Shown: positions 1 to 8,313 of the stretch, in pieces
How positions within the stretch are numbered: the stretch's first letter is position 1
Layout of the letters: each line of letters begins with the position of its first letter
NCBI RefSeq assembly: GCF_003752175.1
Contig: NZ_RJVF01000009.1
Span: forward strand, 620,001 to 684,000
Length of the DNA: 64,000 bases
Reading direction: 5' to 3'
Source: Comamonas sp. BIGb0124
GTDB taxonomy: Bacteria; Pseudomonadota; Gammaproteobacteria; Burkholderiales; Burkholderiaceae_C
Program-made: the position numbers and the translations under genes
The notes under the pieces: generated by a model
Seen by the model: the letters and a program-made list of their open reading frames with translations, nothing else
Told to the model about the DNA's origin: nothing
Databases searched by the model: none

Positions 1-234
1 CGGGTCATCCACACCTCGTCGATGTGGTACGACGCCTCGAACACGCTGCGCATGCCGGCCTGGACCCGTGTCGACCTGGGCGCCCGTTATGCGACCCAGG
101 TCGCCGGCAAGCCGGTGGTGCTGCGTGCCAACCTGGAAAACGTCGCCGACAAGGGCTATTGGGTGACCGCGAAGGGCTATGCAACCGTCGGTGCACCCCG
201 CACGCTGATGCTGTCGGCCCAGGTGGATTTCTGA
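1..234 (+). CDS. TonB-dependent receptor, C-terminal fragment
   Basis: Only the last 77 codons are inside the window; the gene begins upstream. The residues match the final beta-strands of TonB-dependent siderophore receptors: a DLGARY strand, then an NLENVADKGYW segment, ending in a terminal ...AQVDF. A C-terminal phenylalanine after alternating hydrophobic residues is the usual signal for BAM-assisted insertion into the outer membrane. The role would be energised uptake of a metal chelate, but the substrate cannot be judged from this fragment. A good rho-independent terminator follows 33 bp later, so this is the last gene of its unit. Confidence 0.8.
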   Translation, partial: RVIHTSSMWYDASNTLRMPAWTRVDLGARYATQVAGKPVVLRANLENVADKGYWVTAKGYATVGAPRTLMLSAQVDF

Positions 235-266
235 TCGTGTAAAACCGCGATCGCGCCATCTGGAAA

Positions 267-299
267 GGGCTTGCCGTGAAAACGGCAGGCCTTTTTTTT
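267..299 (+). terminator. Rho-independent terminator of the TonB receptor gene
   Basis: A GGCTTGCCGT / ACGGCAGGCC stem (one G-T pair) with a GAAA tetraloop is followed by eight T residues. It lies just after the receptor stop codon and just before the end of the convergent LysR gene. Confidence 0.9.
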
Positions 300-308
300 A
301 TGCGTCGC

Positions 309-1238
309 TCAACGTTCAGCGGCATCCCCCGACCGCACGAACAGGCTCTTTCCGCGCGTTCGCAGCAACGTCAGAAGGCGGCGGGCCGCGGGCGACAGAT
401 AACCCGATTTGCGATAGGTGACGCCGAGCTTGCGGTGCAGCTCGGTTTCCTTGAGGGGCACCTCCCGCAGTGCTTCGGTGCCTCGCCCTTCCGCCAGGGT
501 ATGGCGCGACAGAAAGCTCAGCAGATCGTTGTGGGCGATCAGGCGGGGCAGCAGGGGGACCGAGTTGGCGTTGATCTGCACGGCAGGCGTCGGCAGGCCT
601 CGGGACCTGAAGGCCGCATCCAGCCATTGGCGGCTGGGAATGGTTTCGAGCGGCAACACCCAGTTCCACTGGAGCAGCGATTCCATGGTGATGTCGGGCA
701 ACTGGAACACCGGATGGTTGCGGCTGGTCGCCACGACCACGACGTCCTCGACGATGGCATGGGTGACGAGCTCGTCGTCGTTCTCGGGCATCAGGCCGAT
801 CAGCAGATCCAATGTGCCCTCCCTCAGGCGCTCGCGCAGCATCATGCTCGGGCCGGTGGTGATGTCGATGGTGGTGTCTCGGGCTTCGGCCAGCAGCAGG
901 TTGCAGATTTCCGGCAGCACGTAGTCGGCGGCGATCGGGCCGCTTCCGATGCGCACATGGCCTGCATTGCCCCGCGCAAAGTCGTTGACCTCACGCAAGG
1001 CCTCTTCGGTGGCACCGCGCAGCAGCCGTGCGCGAGCCAGCAGGACTTCGCCCACCGCCGTGAGCTGGATGCCACGGCCATGGCGCTCGAAGAGCTTGCT
1101 GTCGAACGCGTCCTCGAGCCGCTGCACCGCCTTGGTGAGGGCCGGCTGCGTACGGCCCAGCTTGTCCGCTGCGAGGCCGACATGGCCCAGCTCGGCCACG
1201 GCCTCGAAGTACTTGAGGTCTCTCAGGTTGATGTCCAT
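309..1238 (-). CDS. LysR-family transcriptional regulator
   Basis: A 309-aa protein with the standard LysR layout. The N-terminal winged helix-turn-helix (about residues 1-65) opens MDINLRDLKYFEAVAELGHV and contains the recognition-helix region RTQPALTKAVQRLEDAF. The remainder is a periplasmic-binding-protein-like effector domain. It is transcribed away from the dehydrogenase-aldolase-transporter genes at 1636-4766, the usual layout for a regulator controlling its divergent neighbour. The effector is probably a carboxylate handled by those genes, which is inference from position only. Confidence 0.9.
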   Translation of the reverse strand: MDINLRDLKYFEAVAELGHVGLAADKLGRTQPALTKAVQRLEDAFDSKLFERHGRGIQLTAVGEVLLARARLLRGATEEALREVNDFARGNAGHVRIGSGPIAADYVLPEICNLLLAEARDTTIDITTGPSMMLRERLREGTLDLLIGLMPENDDELVTHAIVEDVVVVATSRNHPVFQLPDITMESLLQWNWVLPLETIPSRQWLDAAFRSRGLPTPAVQINANSVPLLPRLIAHNDLLSFLSRHTLAEGRGTEALREVPLKETELHRKLGVTYRKSGYLSPAARRLLTLLRTRGKSLFVRSGDAAER

Positions 1239-1635
1239 TCATGAATCCAAGGAATCGATGTATGAATATTATTAAATGGACGGAATGATTTGTCATTCGC
1301 AGAATGGCTCTCCATAAAAGGAGACAAGCATGCGAAACAAGACGGAGCCGGCCCGTGCCGGTGCATCCATGAGCCGTGTTCACGGCTTCGACGGCGCCGG
1401 TCTGCATGGCCTGGCTGCGGCGGCCGATCGGACCCGCCAAGACTGAAACCTGCGGTGGCGAAACAGGGCCGGCGTTTCCAGCGAGACCCTGCCCGCGCCC
1501 ATCGCCGGCACGCCGCTGCGACGGACCGGCTCATGGCCTGCGCGCCCAGTCGTCATGCAACGGAAAACGGCGACCCCTCCTGCGATCTCGCGGATTCCGC
1601 GCGGTTCGACCCCTGAATCTCTTTCCTGCATTCCT
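1239..1635. promoter_or_regulatory. Divergent regulatory region between LysR and hydroxyacid dehydrogenase
   Basis: No gene is supported in these 397 bp. The first 80 bp are AT-rich compared with the surroundings and hold dyads of the size LysR proteins use: ATTCATGAAT overlapping the LysR start (1237-1246), and GAATGA-N4-TCATTC (1283-1298). Short reading frames in the rest have no ribosome site and no recognisable product. Confidence 0.45.
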
Positions 1636-2604
1636 ATGACCCCCACCATCTTCGTGACAGCGCCCCGACTCGCCCCAAGCGGCGTGGAACTCCTGGACCA
1701 GGCCCAGGCTCGTGTGATCTACCTGCAGAACGGCAACGACGTGCAGGAGGTCGAGCGGATCATGGCCAGCGAGCCGATCGATGCCGTGATTTCGCGCACC
1801 GTCGATCTCTCGGCCACGGCGATCGCGTCGTGCCCGACGCTCAAGGTGATTTCCAAGCATGGCGTCGGCGTCAGCAACATCGATGTCGATGCGGCCACGC
1901 ACAGAGGCATTCCCGTCTATGTGACGCCCGGCGCCAATGCGCAATCCGTCGCCGAAATGACGCTGGGCCTGATGTTTGCCGCCGCACGCCGGATCGCCTG
2001 GATGGACGCCGAACTGCATGCGGGCCGCTGGTCGCGGGTACAGGACGGCATCGAGCTGCACGGCAAGACGCTGGGCCTCGTCGGCTTCGGCCAGATCGGC
2101 CAGCGCGTGGCGGCGGTCTGTCTGGCTCTGGGCATGGAGGTCGTGGCCTTCGATCCAGGCCTGAAAACCAGTCCCAACCCCGCGGTGCGCCTGGTGGCTT
2201 CGGTGGACGAGATCCTCCCCCTGGCGGATGTCCTCAGCCTCCACGTGCCCTTGAACAAACACACCCGAGGCATGCTGGGCGCCGAACAGCTCGCACGCCT
2301 GCCGCGTGGCGCCATCGTCGTCAACACGGCCCGCGGCGAAGTGATCGACGAGGAGGCCTTGATCGCGGCCCTTCGGTCCGGGCAACTGTATGCCGCCGGC
2401 CTCGACACGATGTCTGTCGAGCCGCTGCCCGCCGGCCATGCGCTGGCGGCGCTGCCCAACGTCGTGCTGGCTCCGCACGTGGGCGGCTCGACCCCCGCGG
2501 CGCTGGCCGGCATGGCCCGTGGCGCGGCCCGCAACGTTCTGGGCTGGCTGCAGGGCCAGCCTGCCGACCCGGCCGCTTGCGTCAATCCGCAAGTGCTGGC
2601 CTGA
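1636..2604 (+). CDS. D-isomer-specific 2-hydroxyacid dehydrogenase
   Basis: A 322-aa cytoplasmic NAD(P)-dependent oxidoreductase that interconverts a D-2-hydroxyacid and a 2-oxoacid. The Rossmann motif GFGQIG is at residues 150-155. The catalytic Arg (NTARGE, R233), Glu (VEP, E262) and His (APHVGG, H281) are all present and in family order. The ATG at 1636 is preferred because homology starts there (TIFVTAPRL); the in-frame upstream codons from 1555 give an unlike, Pro/Ser-rich extension. Next to an RraA-like aldolase and a CitMHS transporter, it may reduce or produce the oxoacid made by the aldolase. The substrate is unknown. Confidence 0.9.
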   Translation: MTPTIFVTAPRLAPSGVELLDQAQARVIYLQNGNDVQEVERIMASEPIDAVISRTVDLSATAIASCPTLKVISKHGVGVSNIDVDAATHRGIPVYVTPGANAQSVAEMTLGLMFAAARRIAWMDAELHAGRWSRVQDGIELHGKTLGLVGFGQIGQRVAAVCLALGMEVVAFDPGLKTSPNPAVRLVASVDEILPLADVLSLHVPLNKHTRGMLGAEQLARLPRGAIVVNTARGEVIDEEALIAALRSGQLYAAGLDTMSVEPLPAGHALAALPNVVLAPHVGGSTPAALAGMARGAARNVLGWLQGQPADPAACVNPQVLA

Positions 2605-2632
2605 GCTTTTTTTATCCCCGTCGCCCGATCGA

Positions 2633-2652
2633 TCCGTCGATCGATCGACGGA
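2633..2652. repeat. Perfect 20-bp palindrome between dehydrogenase and aldolase genes
   Basis: TCCGTCGATCGATCGACGGA reads identically on both strands, in a CGAT-rich patch 28 bp after the dehydrogenase stop. Its arms resemble those of the dyad before the transporter gene (3449-3471) and the one at 55608-55650. It could be a processing hairpin, an operator or a small dispersed palindrome. There is no T-run after it, so a simple terminator is unlikely. Confidence 0.6.
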
Positions 2653-2678
2653 CCGACTGACCTGACTGGAGTTTGCCC

Positions 2679-3389
2679 ATGACTACCCCCGCTCCGACCA
2701 TCGCGTCGCATCAATGGCCTGCCGGCTATCGCATCAACCCGCGTGTCGAAGGACCCGCACCCGAGATCGTCGCCGCTTTTCGCGAGATTCCGGTGGCCGC
2801 GATCGGCGACTCGATGAGCCGCCACATCGGCACCATCGGACTGCGCCAATACCATGCCCGGCTGGACACCGTGCTGTGCGGCCCCGCCGTGACCGTGCGG
2901 GTGCGGCCGGGCGACAATCTGATGATCCACAAGGCCCTGATGATGGTCCAGCCCGGTGACGTGCTGGTCATCGACGGCGGCGGGGACGTGACGCAGGCGC
3001 TGGTCGGCGGCCTGATCCGCACCACCTGCGTGGCCCGGAAACTGGGTGGCCTGGTGATCGACGGCGCCGTGCGCGACCTGTGCGAATGGGCGGAGGAGGG
3101 CATGCCGATCTTTGCCAAGGGGCACACGCACCGCGGTCCGACCAAGGACGGCCCGGGCGAAGTGAACGTGCCGATCTCGTGTGCGGGCATGGCCGTGCTG
3201 CCGGGCGATCTGATCGTGGGCGATGCCGACGGTGTCATCGCGGTTCCAGCCGCCGATGCCGCCCATATCCTGGAACGTGGCCGCGCCCATCTCGTCAAGG
3301 AAGCGAAGATACGCGCCGACAACGAAACCGGCCGCTCCGATCCGGAACGATTCGATGCGACGCTGCGGGCCAAGGGTCTGCCGGTCTGA
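2679..3389 (+). CDS. RraA-family aldolase/decarboxylase-like protein
   Basis: A 236-aa protein of the RraA / 4-hydroxy-4-methyl-2-oxoglutarate (HMG) aldolase family. It shows the family core DGGGDVTQALVGG (from about residue 99), then LVIDGAVRD with the Arg132-Asp133 pair that binds pyruvate and metal in HMG aldolases, and the late GDADGVIAVP strand. True RraA proteins are nearer 160 aa; the longer length and catabolic context favour an enzyme. The ATG at 2679 has CTGGAG eight bases upstream; an in-frame TTG at 2673 overlaps that site and is less likely. Likely reaction: cleavage of a hydroxy-oxo-dicarboxylate to pyruvate or decarboxylation of an oxoacid. Confidence 0.82.
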   Translation: MTTPAPTIASHQWPAGYRINPRVEGPAPEIVAAFREIPVAAIGDSMSRHIGTIGLRQYHARLDTVLCGPAVTVRVRPGDNLMIHKALMMVQPGDVLVIDGGGDVTQALVGGLIRTTCVARKLGGLVIDGAVRDLCEWAEEGMPIFAKGHTHRGPTKDGPGEVNVPISCAGMAVLPGDLIVGDADGVIAVPAADAAHILERGRAHLVKEAKIRADNETGRSDPERFDATLRAKGLPV

Positions 3390-3448
3390 ACGACAAGCCT
3401 GATCCGCCGGTTTCGGGGCGGGTCGATCATCACCAACTATATTTTTCT

Positions 3449-3471
3449 CCCCGATCCGTGACGGACCGGGG
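3449..3471. promoter_or_regulatory. Inverted repeat just upstream of the CitMHS ribosome-binding site
   Basis: CCCCG-a-TCCGT / ACGGA-c-CGGGG forms a stem ending a few bases before the GGAGG at 3476-3480. In RNA it could modulate access to that site or stabilise the transporter message. It shares GATCCGT and GACGGACCG arms with the palindrome at 2633-2652. Confidence 0.45.
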
Positions 3472-3488
3472 GGTGGAGGAACACGTTC

Positions 3489-4766
3489 ATGCTTGTCGCC
3501 CTTAGCTTCGCCATGTTCGCCTGCTTTATCTACCTGCTCATCAGCGGCAGGATGTCCGCCGTGGCCACGCTCATTCTGGTGCCCACGGTCTTTGCCTTGA
3601 TCGGGGGCTTTGGCCCCGAGATGGGTGCCATGGTGATCAAAGGCGTTCGCACGATCGCTCCGACGGGCGTGCTGCTCATCTTTGCCATGGCCTATTTCAT
3701 GCTGATGACGGACACCGGCCTGTTCGACCCCATCATCCGGCGCATCGTCGGTGCGGTCGGGGGCGATCCGGTGAAGATCTTCATCGGCACGGTCGCACTC
3801 GGTTTTGTGGTCGCCCTCGATGGCGACGGTGCCACGGTCTACATGATCGTGCTGTCGGCTTTCCTGCCCATCTACAAACGCCTGGGTCTTTCGCTGCCGC
3901 TGGTCGCCTGCCTGCTGCTGCAGTGCACGGGGATCGGCAATCTGCTGCCCTGGGGCGGTCCGACGGCGCGTGCCGCGGCATCGATGAAAGTCGAGATGTC
4001 CGCGGTCTTCACGCCGCTGATCGTCCCGTTGCTGGCGTGCGTGCTGTGGGCCTTCTTCATGGCCTGGCTGTTCGGCATGCGCGAACGCCGGCGCGTCGGC
4101 ATCGTTCGTTTCGATGCGTCGGAAACGCTGGAACAGCGTCCTTCGGCCGGCTGGAAGCTCTACTTCAACTGGGCGCTGACGATCGGGCTGATGGTCGGAC
4201 TGGTGATGGAGATCCTGCCCCTGGCCTATATGTTCATGCTGGCCACCGCGATTGCGTTCGTGGTCAACTTTCCCAAACACCAGGACCAGCAGAAACGCAT
4301 GGCCGAGCATGCACCGGCCATTCTGTCGGTCGCCATGATGCTGTTTGCCGCCAGTGTGTTCATCGGCATCCTGAACGAGACGGGCATGGCTTCGGCGCTG
4401 GCCAAGACCATCGTGGCCGTGGTGCCGGATGCACTCGGTCCCTATATGGCGATCGTGACCGCGCTCATCAGCATCCCCATGACCTGGGTGGTGTCGAACG
4501 ACGTGTTCTATTTCGGCATGCTGCCGATCCTGGCCGAAGCGGCGGCGCATTACGGCATCACGGGTGTCGAGATGGCGCGTGCCTCGCTGATCGGGCAGCC
4601 GGTGCACATCCTGAGCCCGCTGGTCGCATCCACCTACCTGCTCGTCAGCATGCTGGGGTTGAACTACGGCGATGTGCAGAAGCAGGCGATCAAGTGGGCG
4701 GTCGGCTCCAGCTTCGTGATGCTGATCGTGTCGCTGCTGATCGGTGTCATTCCGCTCCATCACTGA
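3489..4766 (+). CDS. CitMHS-family carboxylate transporter
   Basis: A 425-aa integral inner-membrane protein with about a dozen hydrophobic segments. It has CitMHS (citrate-metal:H+ symporter) features: an opening MLVALSFAMFACFIYLLISG helix, the ALDGDGATVYM motif, and the LLPWGGPTARAAASM re-entrant-like stretch repeated in spirit near VSNDVFYFGMLPI. GGAGG lies 9 bp before the ATG. It is the third gene of the LysR-divergent unit and probably imports the di- or tricarboxylate degraded by the RraA-like enzyme and dehydrogenase. The exact substrate and metal dependence cannot be read from sequence. Confidence 0.88.
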   Translation: MLVALSFAMFACFIYLLISGRMSAVATLILVPTVFALIGGFGPEMGAMVIKGVRTIAPTGVLLIFAMAYFMLMTDTGLFDPIIRRIVGAVGGDPVKIFIGTVALGFVVALDGDGATVYMIVLSAFLPIYKRLGLSLPLVACLLLQCTGIGNLLPWGGPTARAAASMKVEMSAVFTPLIVPLLACVLWAFFMAWLFGMRERRRVGIVRFDASETLEQRPSAGWKLYFNWALTIGLMVGLVMEILPLAYMFMLATAIAFVVNFPKHQDQQKRMAEHAPAILSVAMMLFAASVFIGILNETGMASALAKTIVAVVPDALGPYMAIVTALISIPMTWVVSNDVFYFGMLPILAEAAAHYGITGVEMARASLIGQPVHILSPLVASTYLLVSMLGLNYGDVQKQAIKWAVGSSFVMLIVSLLIGVIPLHH

Positions 4767-4824
4767 AGCGGCCGGGCAGGCCGATGGCCTGCGGCTGCCC
4801 ACAGCAGGCTGCGGGCCGGCATTT

Positions 4825-5703
4825 TCAGACGCTTTGCCGATGGCGTTCGATGCAGGTGGCCAGGGTCTTGTCGCCCGGCTGCTTCCACCAGTTGGCTTTC
4901 GAGAAGATCTCGACTTCGCTGTAGCCCGCAAAACCGGCGTCCTCGACCCATGAGCGGATGAGCGGGATGTCGATGACGCCGTCGCCCATCATGCCGCGGT
5001 CGTTGAGCAGGTCGGTGGTCGGGGTGAGCCAGTCGCAGACGTGGAAGGCCAGCAGGCGCGGGGCGCCCGCCCGCCGGATCTGCGCCTCGAGCTTGGGGTC
5101 CCACCAGGTGTGATACACGTCGACGGCGACACCCAGGGCACCGCTGCGATCCGGGTCGAGCGTGTCGCACAGGTCCAGCGCGTGCTCCAGCGTGTTGACG
5201 CAGGCCCGGTCGGCGGCGTACATGGGATGCAGCGGCTCGATGGCCAGAGGCATGCCGCATTCGCGCGCGTGGTCGAGCAACTGGCCGATGCCGTCCTCGA
5301 CCTGCCGACGCGCCAGCTGCAGATCCTTGTTGAGCGCCTGGCCCTGCAGGGCGCCGGGCAGAGCGCCGACCACCAGCACCAGGCAAGCGGCATTCAGCGT
5401 GCAGGCCTCGTCGACGGCGCGGCGGTTGTCGTCGTGGGCCGCTTGCAGGCCTTCTTCGCCGGTGGCCGTGAACATGCCGCCGCGGCAGTAACCCGAAAGG
5501 GCCATGCCCGCTGCACGGATCGCGGAAGCGGTCGCCGTCAGGGTGGCCGATGCGACCTGATCGCGCCAGGGCGAGATGGCGCGGATTCCGCGGCGGTCGC
5601 ATTGGGCAATGATGTCGAGCAGCGAGCGTTCTTCGCCTTGCTGCTGGCGGATGGTGGCGGTGTTGATGGAGAGCCACTCGTGGCCGGTCGAGAAATCGCG
5701 CAT
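4825..5703 (-). CDS. Sugar phosphate isomerase/epimerase (AP endonuclease 2 fold)
   Basis: A 292-aa TIM-barrel protein of the xylose-isomerase-like family. Visible are the GYCRGGMF strand, the metal-ligand regions LAIEPLHPMY, VAVDVYHTWWDP and LLAFHVCDW, and the closing GYSEVEIFS strand with the final Glu ligand. It is the last gene of a three-gene minus-strand operon, 11 bp after the DUF993 gene. The likely role is isomerisation or epimerisation of a modified sugar or inositol-like intermediate produced by the Gfo/Idh dehydrogenase. Substrate unknown. Confidence 0.85.
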   Translation of the reverse strand: MRDFSTGHEWLSINTATIRQQQGEERSLLDIIAQCDRRGIRAISPWRDQVASATLTATASAIRAAGMALSGYCRGGMFTATGEEGLQAAHDDNRRAVDEACTLNAACLVLVVGALPGALQGQALNKDLQLARRQVEDGIGQLLDHARECGMPLAIEPLHPMYAADRACVNTLEHALDLCDTLDPDRSGALGVAVDVYHTWWDPKLEAQIRRAGAPRLLAFHVCDWLTPTTDLLNDRGMMGDGVIDIPLIRSWVEDAGFAGYSEVEIFSKANWWKQPGDKTLATCIERHRQSV

Positions 5704-5714
5704 GTCCGTCCTCC

Positions 5715-6902
5715 TCAGTCGCCGATGCCGTGCACGGCCATCAGCGTTTTCATGCGGGCGGTGGCCAGCTCGGGCTGCTCCAGCACGTGGGCTGCATCGG
5801 CCAGCCGGAACAGCTCGGCCAGGTGCTGGGCCGAACGCGTGCTGTGCTGGCCGCCGATCAGGGTGAAGTGTTTCTGGTGTCCGTTGAGCCAGGCCATGAA
5901 GACCACGCCGGTCTTGTAGAAACGCGTCGGGGCCTGAAAGATGTGGCGCGACAGCGGCACCGTGGGGCCGAGGATGTCGTGAAAGGCCGCGAGGTCGCCC
6001 TCGGCGAGCTTGCCCAGTGCCGCGCTGGCGGCGGGGGCGATGGCATCGAAGATGCCGAGCAGGGCATCGCTCTGCCCATGCGTGATCTCGCTGCCCCAGC
6101 CGTCGCCGGCGATGAGCTCGGCGTAGTTGAAGTCGTCGCCGGTGTACATGCGCACGCCTGCGGGCAGGCGGCGGCGCATGGCGATCTCCTTGTCCTTGTC
6201 GAGCAGCGAAATCTTGATGCCGTCGACCTTGCCGGGGTTGTCCGCGATGACGGCAAGCGCGGTCTCCATGGCCGATTCGAAATCGCTGGCGCCCCAGTAG
6301 CCCTGCAAAGCCGGATCGAAGGCCTCGCCCAGCCAGTGCAGGATGACGGGCTGGCGGGCCTGGGACAGGATGCGGCCGTAGACACGCTGGTAGTCGGCAG
6401 GGCCACGGGCCACGCGAGCCAAAGCGCGGCTGGCCATGACGATCAGTTTTCCGCCCAGTTTCTCGATGGCTTCCATCTGATGTTCGTAGGCGGCGATGAC
6501 ATCGTCCACGGTGCGGGCGAGCGCCGGGTCGAGATGATCGGTGCCGCAGCCGGAGGCGATGCGTGCACCGGGAAAGTCCCGCGCCGCATCGAGCGAACGT
6601 TCGATGAGCTGCAGCGAACTGGGCCAGTCCAATCCCATGCCGCGCTGAGCCGTGTCCATGGCTTCGGCCACGCCCAGGCCCAACGACCAGAGGTGGCGGC
6701 GATAGGCCAGGGTGGCGTCCCAGTCGATGGGGCAGTCGAGCCAGGGATTGGCCACGGCCAGCGGATCGTTCACCACATGCGCGGCCGAATAGGCCACCCG
6801 GTCGAAAACGATGCCCGGTGCCGCCTTGGGCGGCAGGCGGCCGGTGAGGGTGTAGGGCGCAACGGCGCCGGAAGCCGTGGGGAGTTGGAGGGTGAGGGCC
6901 AT
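5715..6902 (-). CDS. DUF993 family, dihydrodipicolinate-synthase-like protein
   Basis: A 395-aa protein recalled as the DUF993 family, a distant relative of DHDPS/NAL class I aldolases. Characteristic runs are AIDWDATLAYRRHL-like (here PIDWDATLAYRRHLWSLG), AMDTAQRGMGLDWP, GCGTDHLD and KISLLDKDKE; the last Lys-rich strand is where the Schiff-base Lys of aldolases lies, although I cannot assign it with certainty. The ATG at 6902 is chosen because MALTLQLP is the family start; a GTG at 6962 is in frame but adds unlike sequence. It sits between the Gfo/Idh and isomerase genes, so a retro-aldol step on a sugar-derived ketoacid is a reasonable guess. Confidence 0.85.
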   Translation of the reverse strand: MALTLQLPTASGAVAPYTLTGRLPPKAAPGIVFDRVAYSAAHVVNDPLAVANPWLDCPIDWDATLAYRRHLWSLGLGVAEAMDTAQRGMGLDWPSSLQLIERSLDAARDFPGARIASGCGTDHLDPALARTVDDVIAAYEHQMEAIEKLGGKLIVMASRALARVARGPADYQRVYGRILSQARQPVILHWLGEAFDPALQGYWGASDFESAMETALAVIADNPGKVDGIKISLLDKDKEIAMRRRLPAGVRMYTGDDFNYAELIAGDGWGSEITHGQSDALLGIFDAIAPAASAALGKLAEGDLAAFHDILGPTVPLSRHIFQAPTRFYKTGVVFMAWLNGHQKHFTLIGGQHSTRSAQHLAELFRLADAAHVLEQPELATARMKTLMAVHGIGD

Positions 6903-7020
6903 GTCGGGTGCGGTGCAAGGAGAGGAGGGGATGGCAGCGGGCAGGGCCGCCGCCTGCGGCACGAAGCTGCACGGCGTGGGTCCATGGCCGGGCGGCCCGA
7001 ACGCACGGGTGCGGAAGGCC

Positions 7021-8184
7021 CTACACGTTCAGCACGGGCACGTCGATCCAGCGGCGCTCTTTCCAGCTCGCCAGCGCGGCTTCGACCAGTTGCACGCCCT
7101 TGGCGCCTTCGGGCAGCGTCCAGGTGTAGGGCGCGTCCTCGACCACGTGGCGGATGAAGTGTTCCCACTGGATCTTGAAGCCGTTGTCGTAGACCTGGCT
7201 GTCGGGGATGAGCTGCCATTGGTCCATGAAATCCATGCTCTGCTTGACGTCGGGATTCCAGACCGGGCGGGGCGTGGCCACGCGGGACTGGGCCCGGCAC
7301 TCGCTGAGTCCGGCCACCGCCGAACCGTCGGTGCCGTCGACATGGAAGGTGACCAGGTCGTCGCGGCGCACGCGGGTGGCCCACGACATGTTGAGCTGGG
7401 CGATCACGGGCTCGCCCTGGTGGCCGGTGAGTTCGCAGGTCGCATAGGCCGCATCGTCGGCGGTGGCGGGGTAGGGCTGGCCTTTCTCGTCCCACCGGCG
7501 CGGGATGTGGGTCGCGCCCAGGCACGACACGGACTTGACTTCACCGAAGAGGTTGTCGAGCACATAACGCCAGTGGCACATCATGTCGAGGATCATGCCG
7601 CCGCCGTCTTCCTGCCGGTAGTTCCAGCTCGGACGCTGGATGGGCTGCAGGTCGCCTTCGAACACCCAGTAGCCGAACTCCAGCCGCACGCTGAGCATGC
7701 GGCCGAAAAAGCCCGCGCGGCGCAGCATGTCGAGCTTGCGCAGGCCGGGCAGGAACAGCTTGTCCTGCACCGCGCCGTGCTTGAGGCCGGACTCCTGCGC
7801 CATGCGGGCGATCTCGACGGCTTCGTTGAGGTTGGTGGCGATCGGTTTTTCGCAATACACGTGTTTGCCTGCGCGGATGGCCTTGGCCAGCAGCGTGGGA
7901 CGCATCTGCGTGGTGCCTGCATCGAAGAACACCGTGTCCTCCGGATTGGCCAGCGCAGCGTCCAGGTCGGTGCCCCAGCGGGCAATGCCATGGGCCTTGG
8001 CCAGGGCCTCCATCTTCTCGGCATTGCGGCCGATCAGGATCGGGTCGGGCATCACGGTGTCGCCGTTCGAGAGCGTGACGCCGCCCTGGGCCCGGATCGC
8101 GACGATCGAGCGGATCAGATGCTGGTTCATGCCCATGCGGCCCGTGACGCCGTGCATGATGAGTCCGAGTCGTTGTGTTGCCAT
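7021..8184 (-). CDS. Gfo/Idh/MocA-family oxidoreductase
   Basis: A 387-aa NAD(P)-dependent dehydrogenase. The N-terminus has a Rossmann strand with GVTGRMG, and YCEKPIATN carries the EKP motif that anchors cofactor and substrate. The C-terminal half is the alpha/beta substrate domain, with GGGMILDMMCHW giving the usual D-x-x-x-H-like catalytic pair. First gene of the operon with DUF993 and the isomerase; it probably oxidises a sugar or cyclitol. A 19-bp site shared with the TetR promoter lies about 60 bp upstream, so TetR control is likely. Confidence 0.9.
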   Translation of the reverse strand: MATQRLGLIMHGVTGRMGMNQHLIRSIVAIRAQGGVTLSNGDTVMPDPILIGRNAEKMEALAKAHGIARWGTDLDAALANPEDTVFFDAGTTQMRPTLLAKAIRAGKHVYCEKPIATNLNEAVEIARMAQESGLKHGAVQDKLFLPGLRKLDMLRRAGFFGRMLSVRLEFGYWVFEGDLQPIQRPSWNYRQEDGGGMILDMMCHWRYVLDNLFGEVKSVSCLGATHIPRRWDEKGQPYPATADDAAYATCELTGHQGEPVIAQLNMSWATRVRRDDLVTFHVDGTDGSAVAGLSECRAQSRVATPRPVWNPDVKQSMDFMDQWQLIPDSQVYDNGFKIQWEHFIRHVVEDAPYTWTLPEGAKGVQLVEAALASWKERRWIDVPVLNV

Positions 8185-8244
8185 GTCTCCACCTTCCAGA
8201 GTTGAGGCGATGCCGGTGCATCTGCCTGTGGCCAGAACGGCCTT

Positions 8245-8263
8245 AATTAACTGATTGGTGAAT
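8245..8263. promoter_or_regulatory. Putative TetR operator, catabolic operon copy
   Basis: This 19-bp site fits AATTAnCnnnnTGGTGAAT. The same pattern occurs in reverse orientation at 9091-9109, upstream of the tetR gene. It lies 61 bp before the Gfo/Idh start codon, where a repressor could block transcription. Confidence 0.6.
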
Positions 8264-8270
8264 AGTAGGT

Positions 8271-8298
8271 AAAAAAAAGGGGGCCGTCAACAGCCCCC
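8271..8298 (-). terminator. Rho-independent terminator of the tetR gene
   Basis: On the minus strand, GGGGGC and GCCCCC form a stem around an 8-nt loop, followed by eight T residues. It begins 16 bp after the TetR stop codon and separates tetR from the catabolic operon. Confidence 0.9.
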
Positions 8299-8313
8299 TC
8301 CGTCGGGTTTTCC

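Noticed and set aside
1917-4931. A 1004-codon minus-strand open frame opposite the dehydrogenase, aldolase and transporter
   Set aside because: Low-complexity His/Asp/Arg-rich translation and complete overlap with three motif-supported genes.
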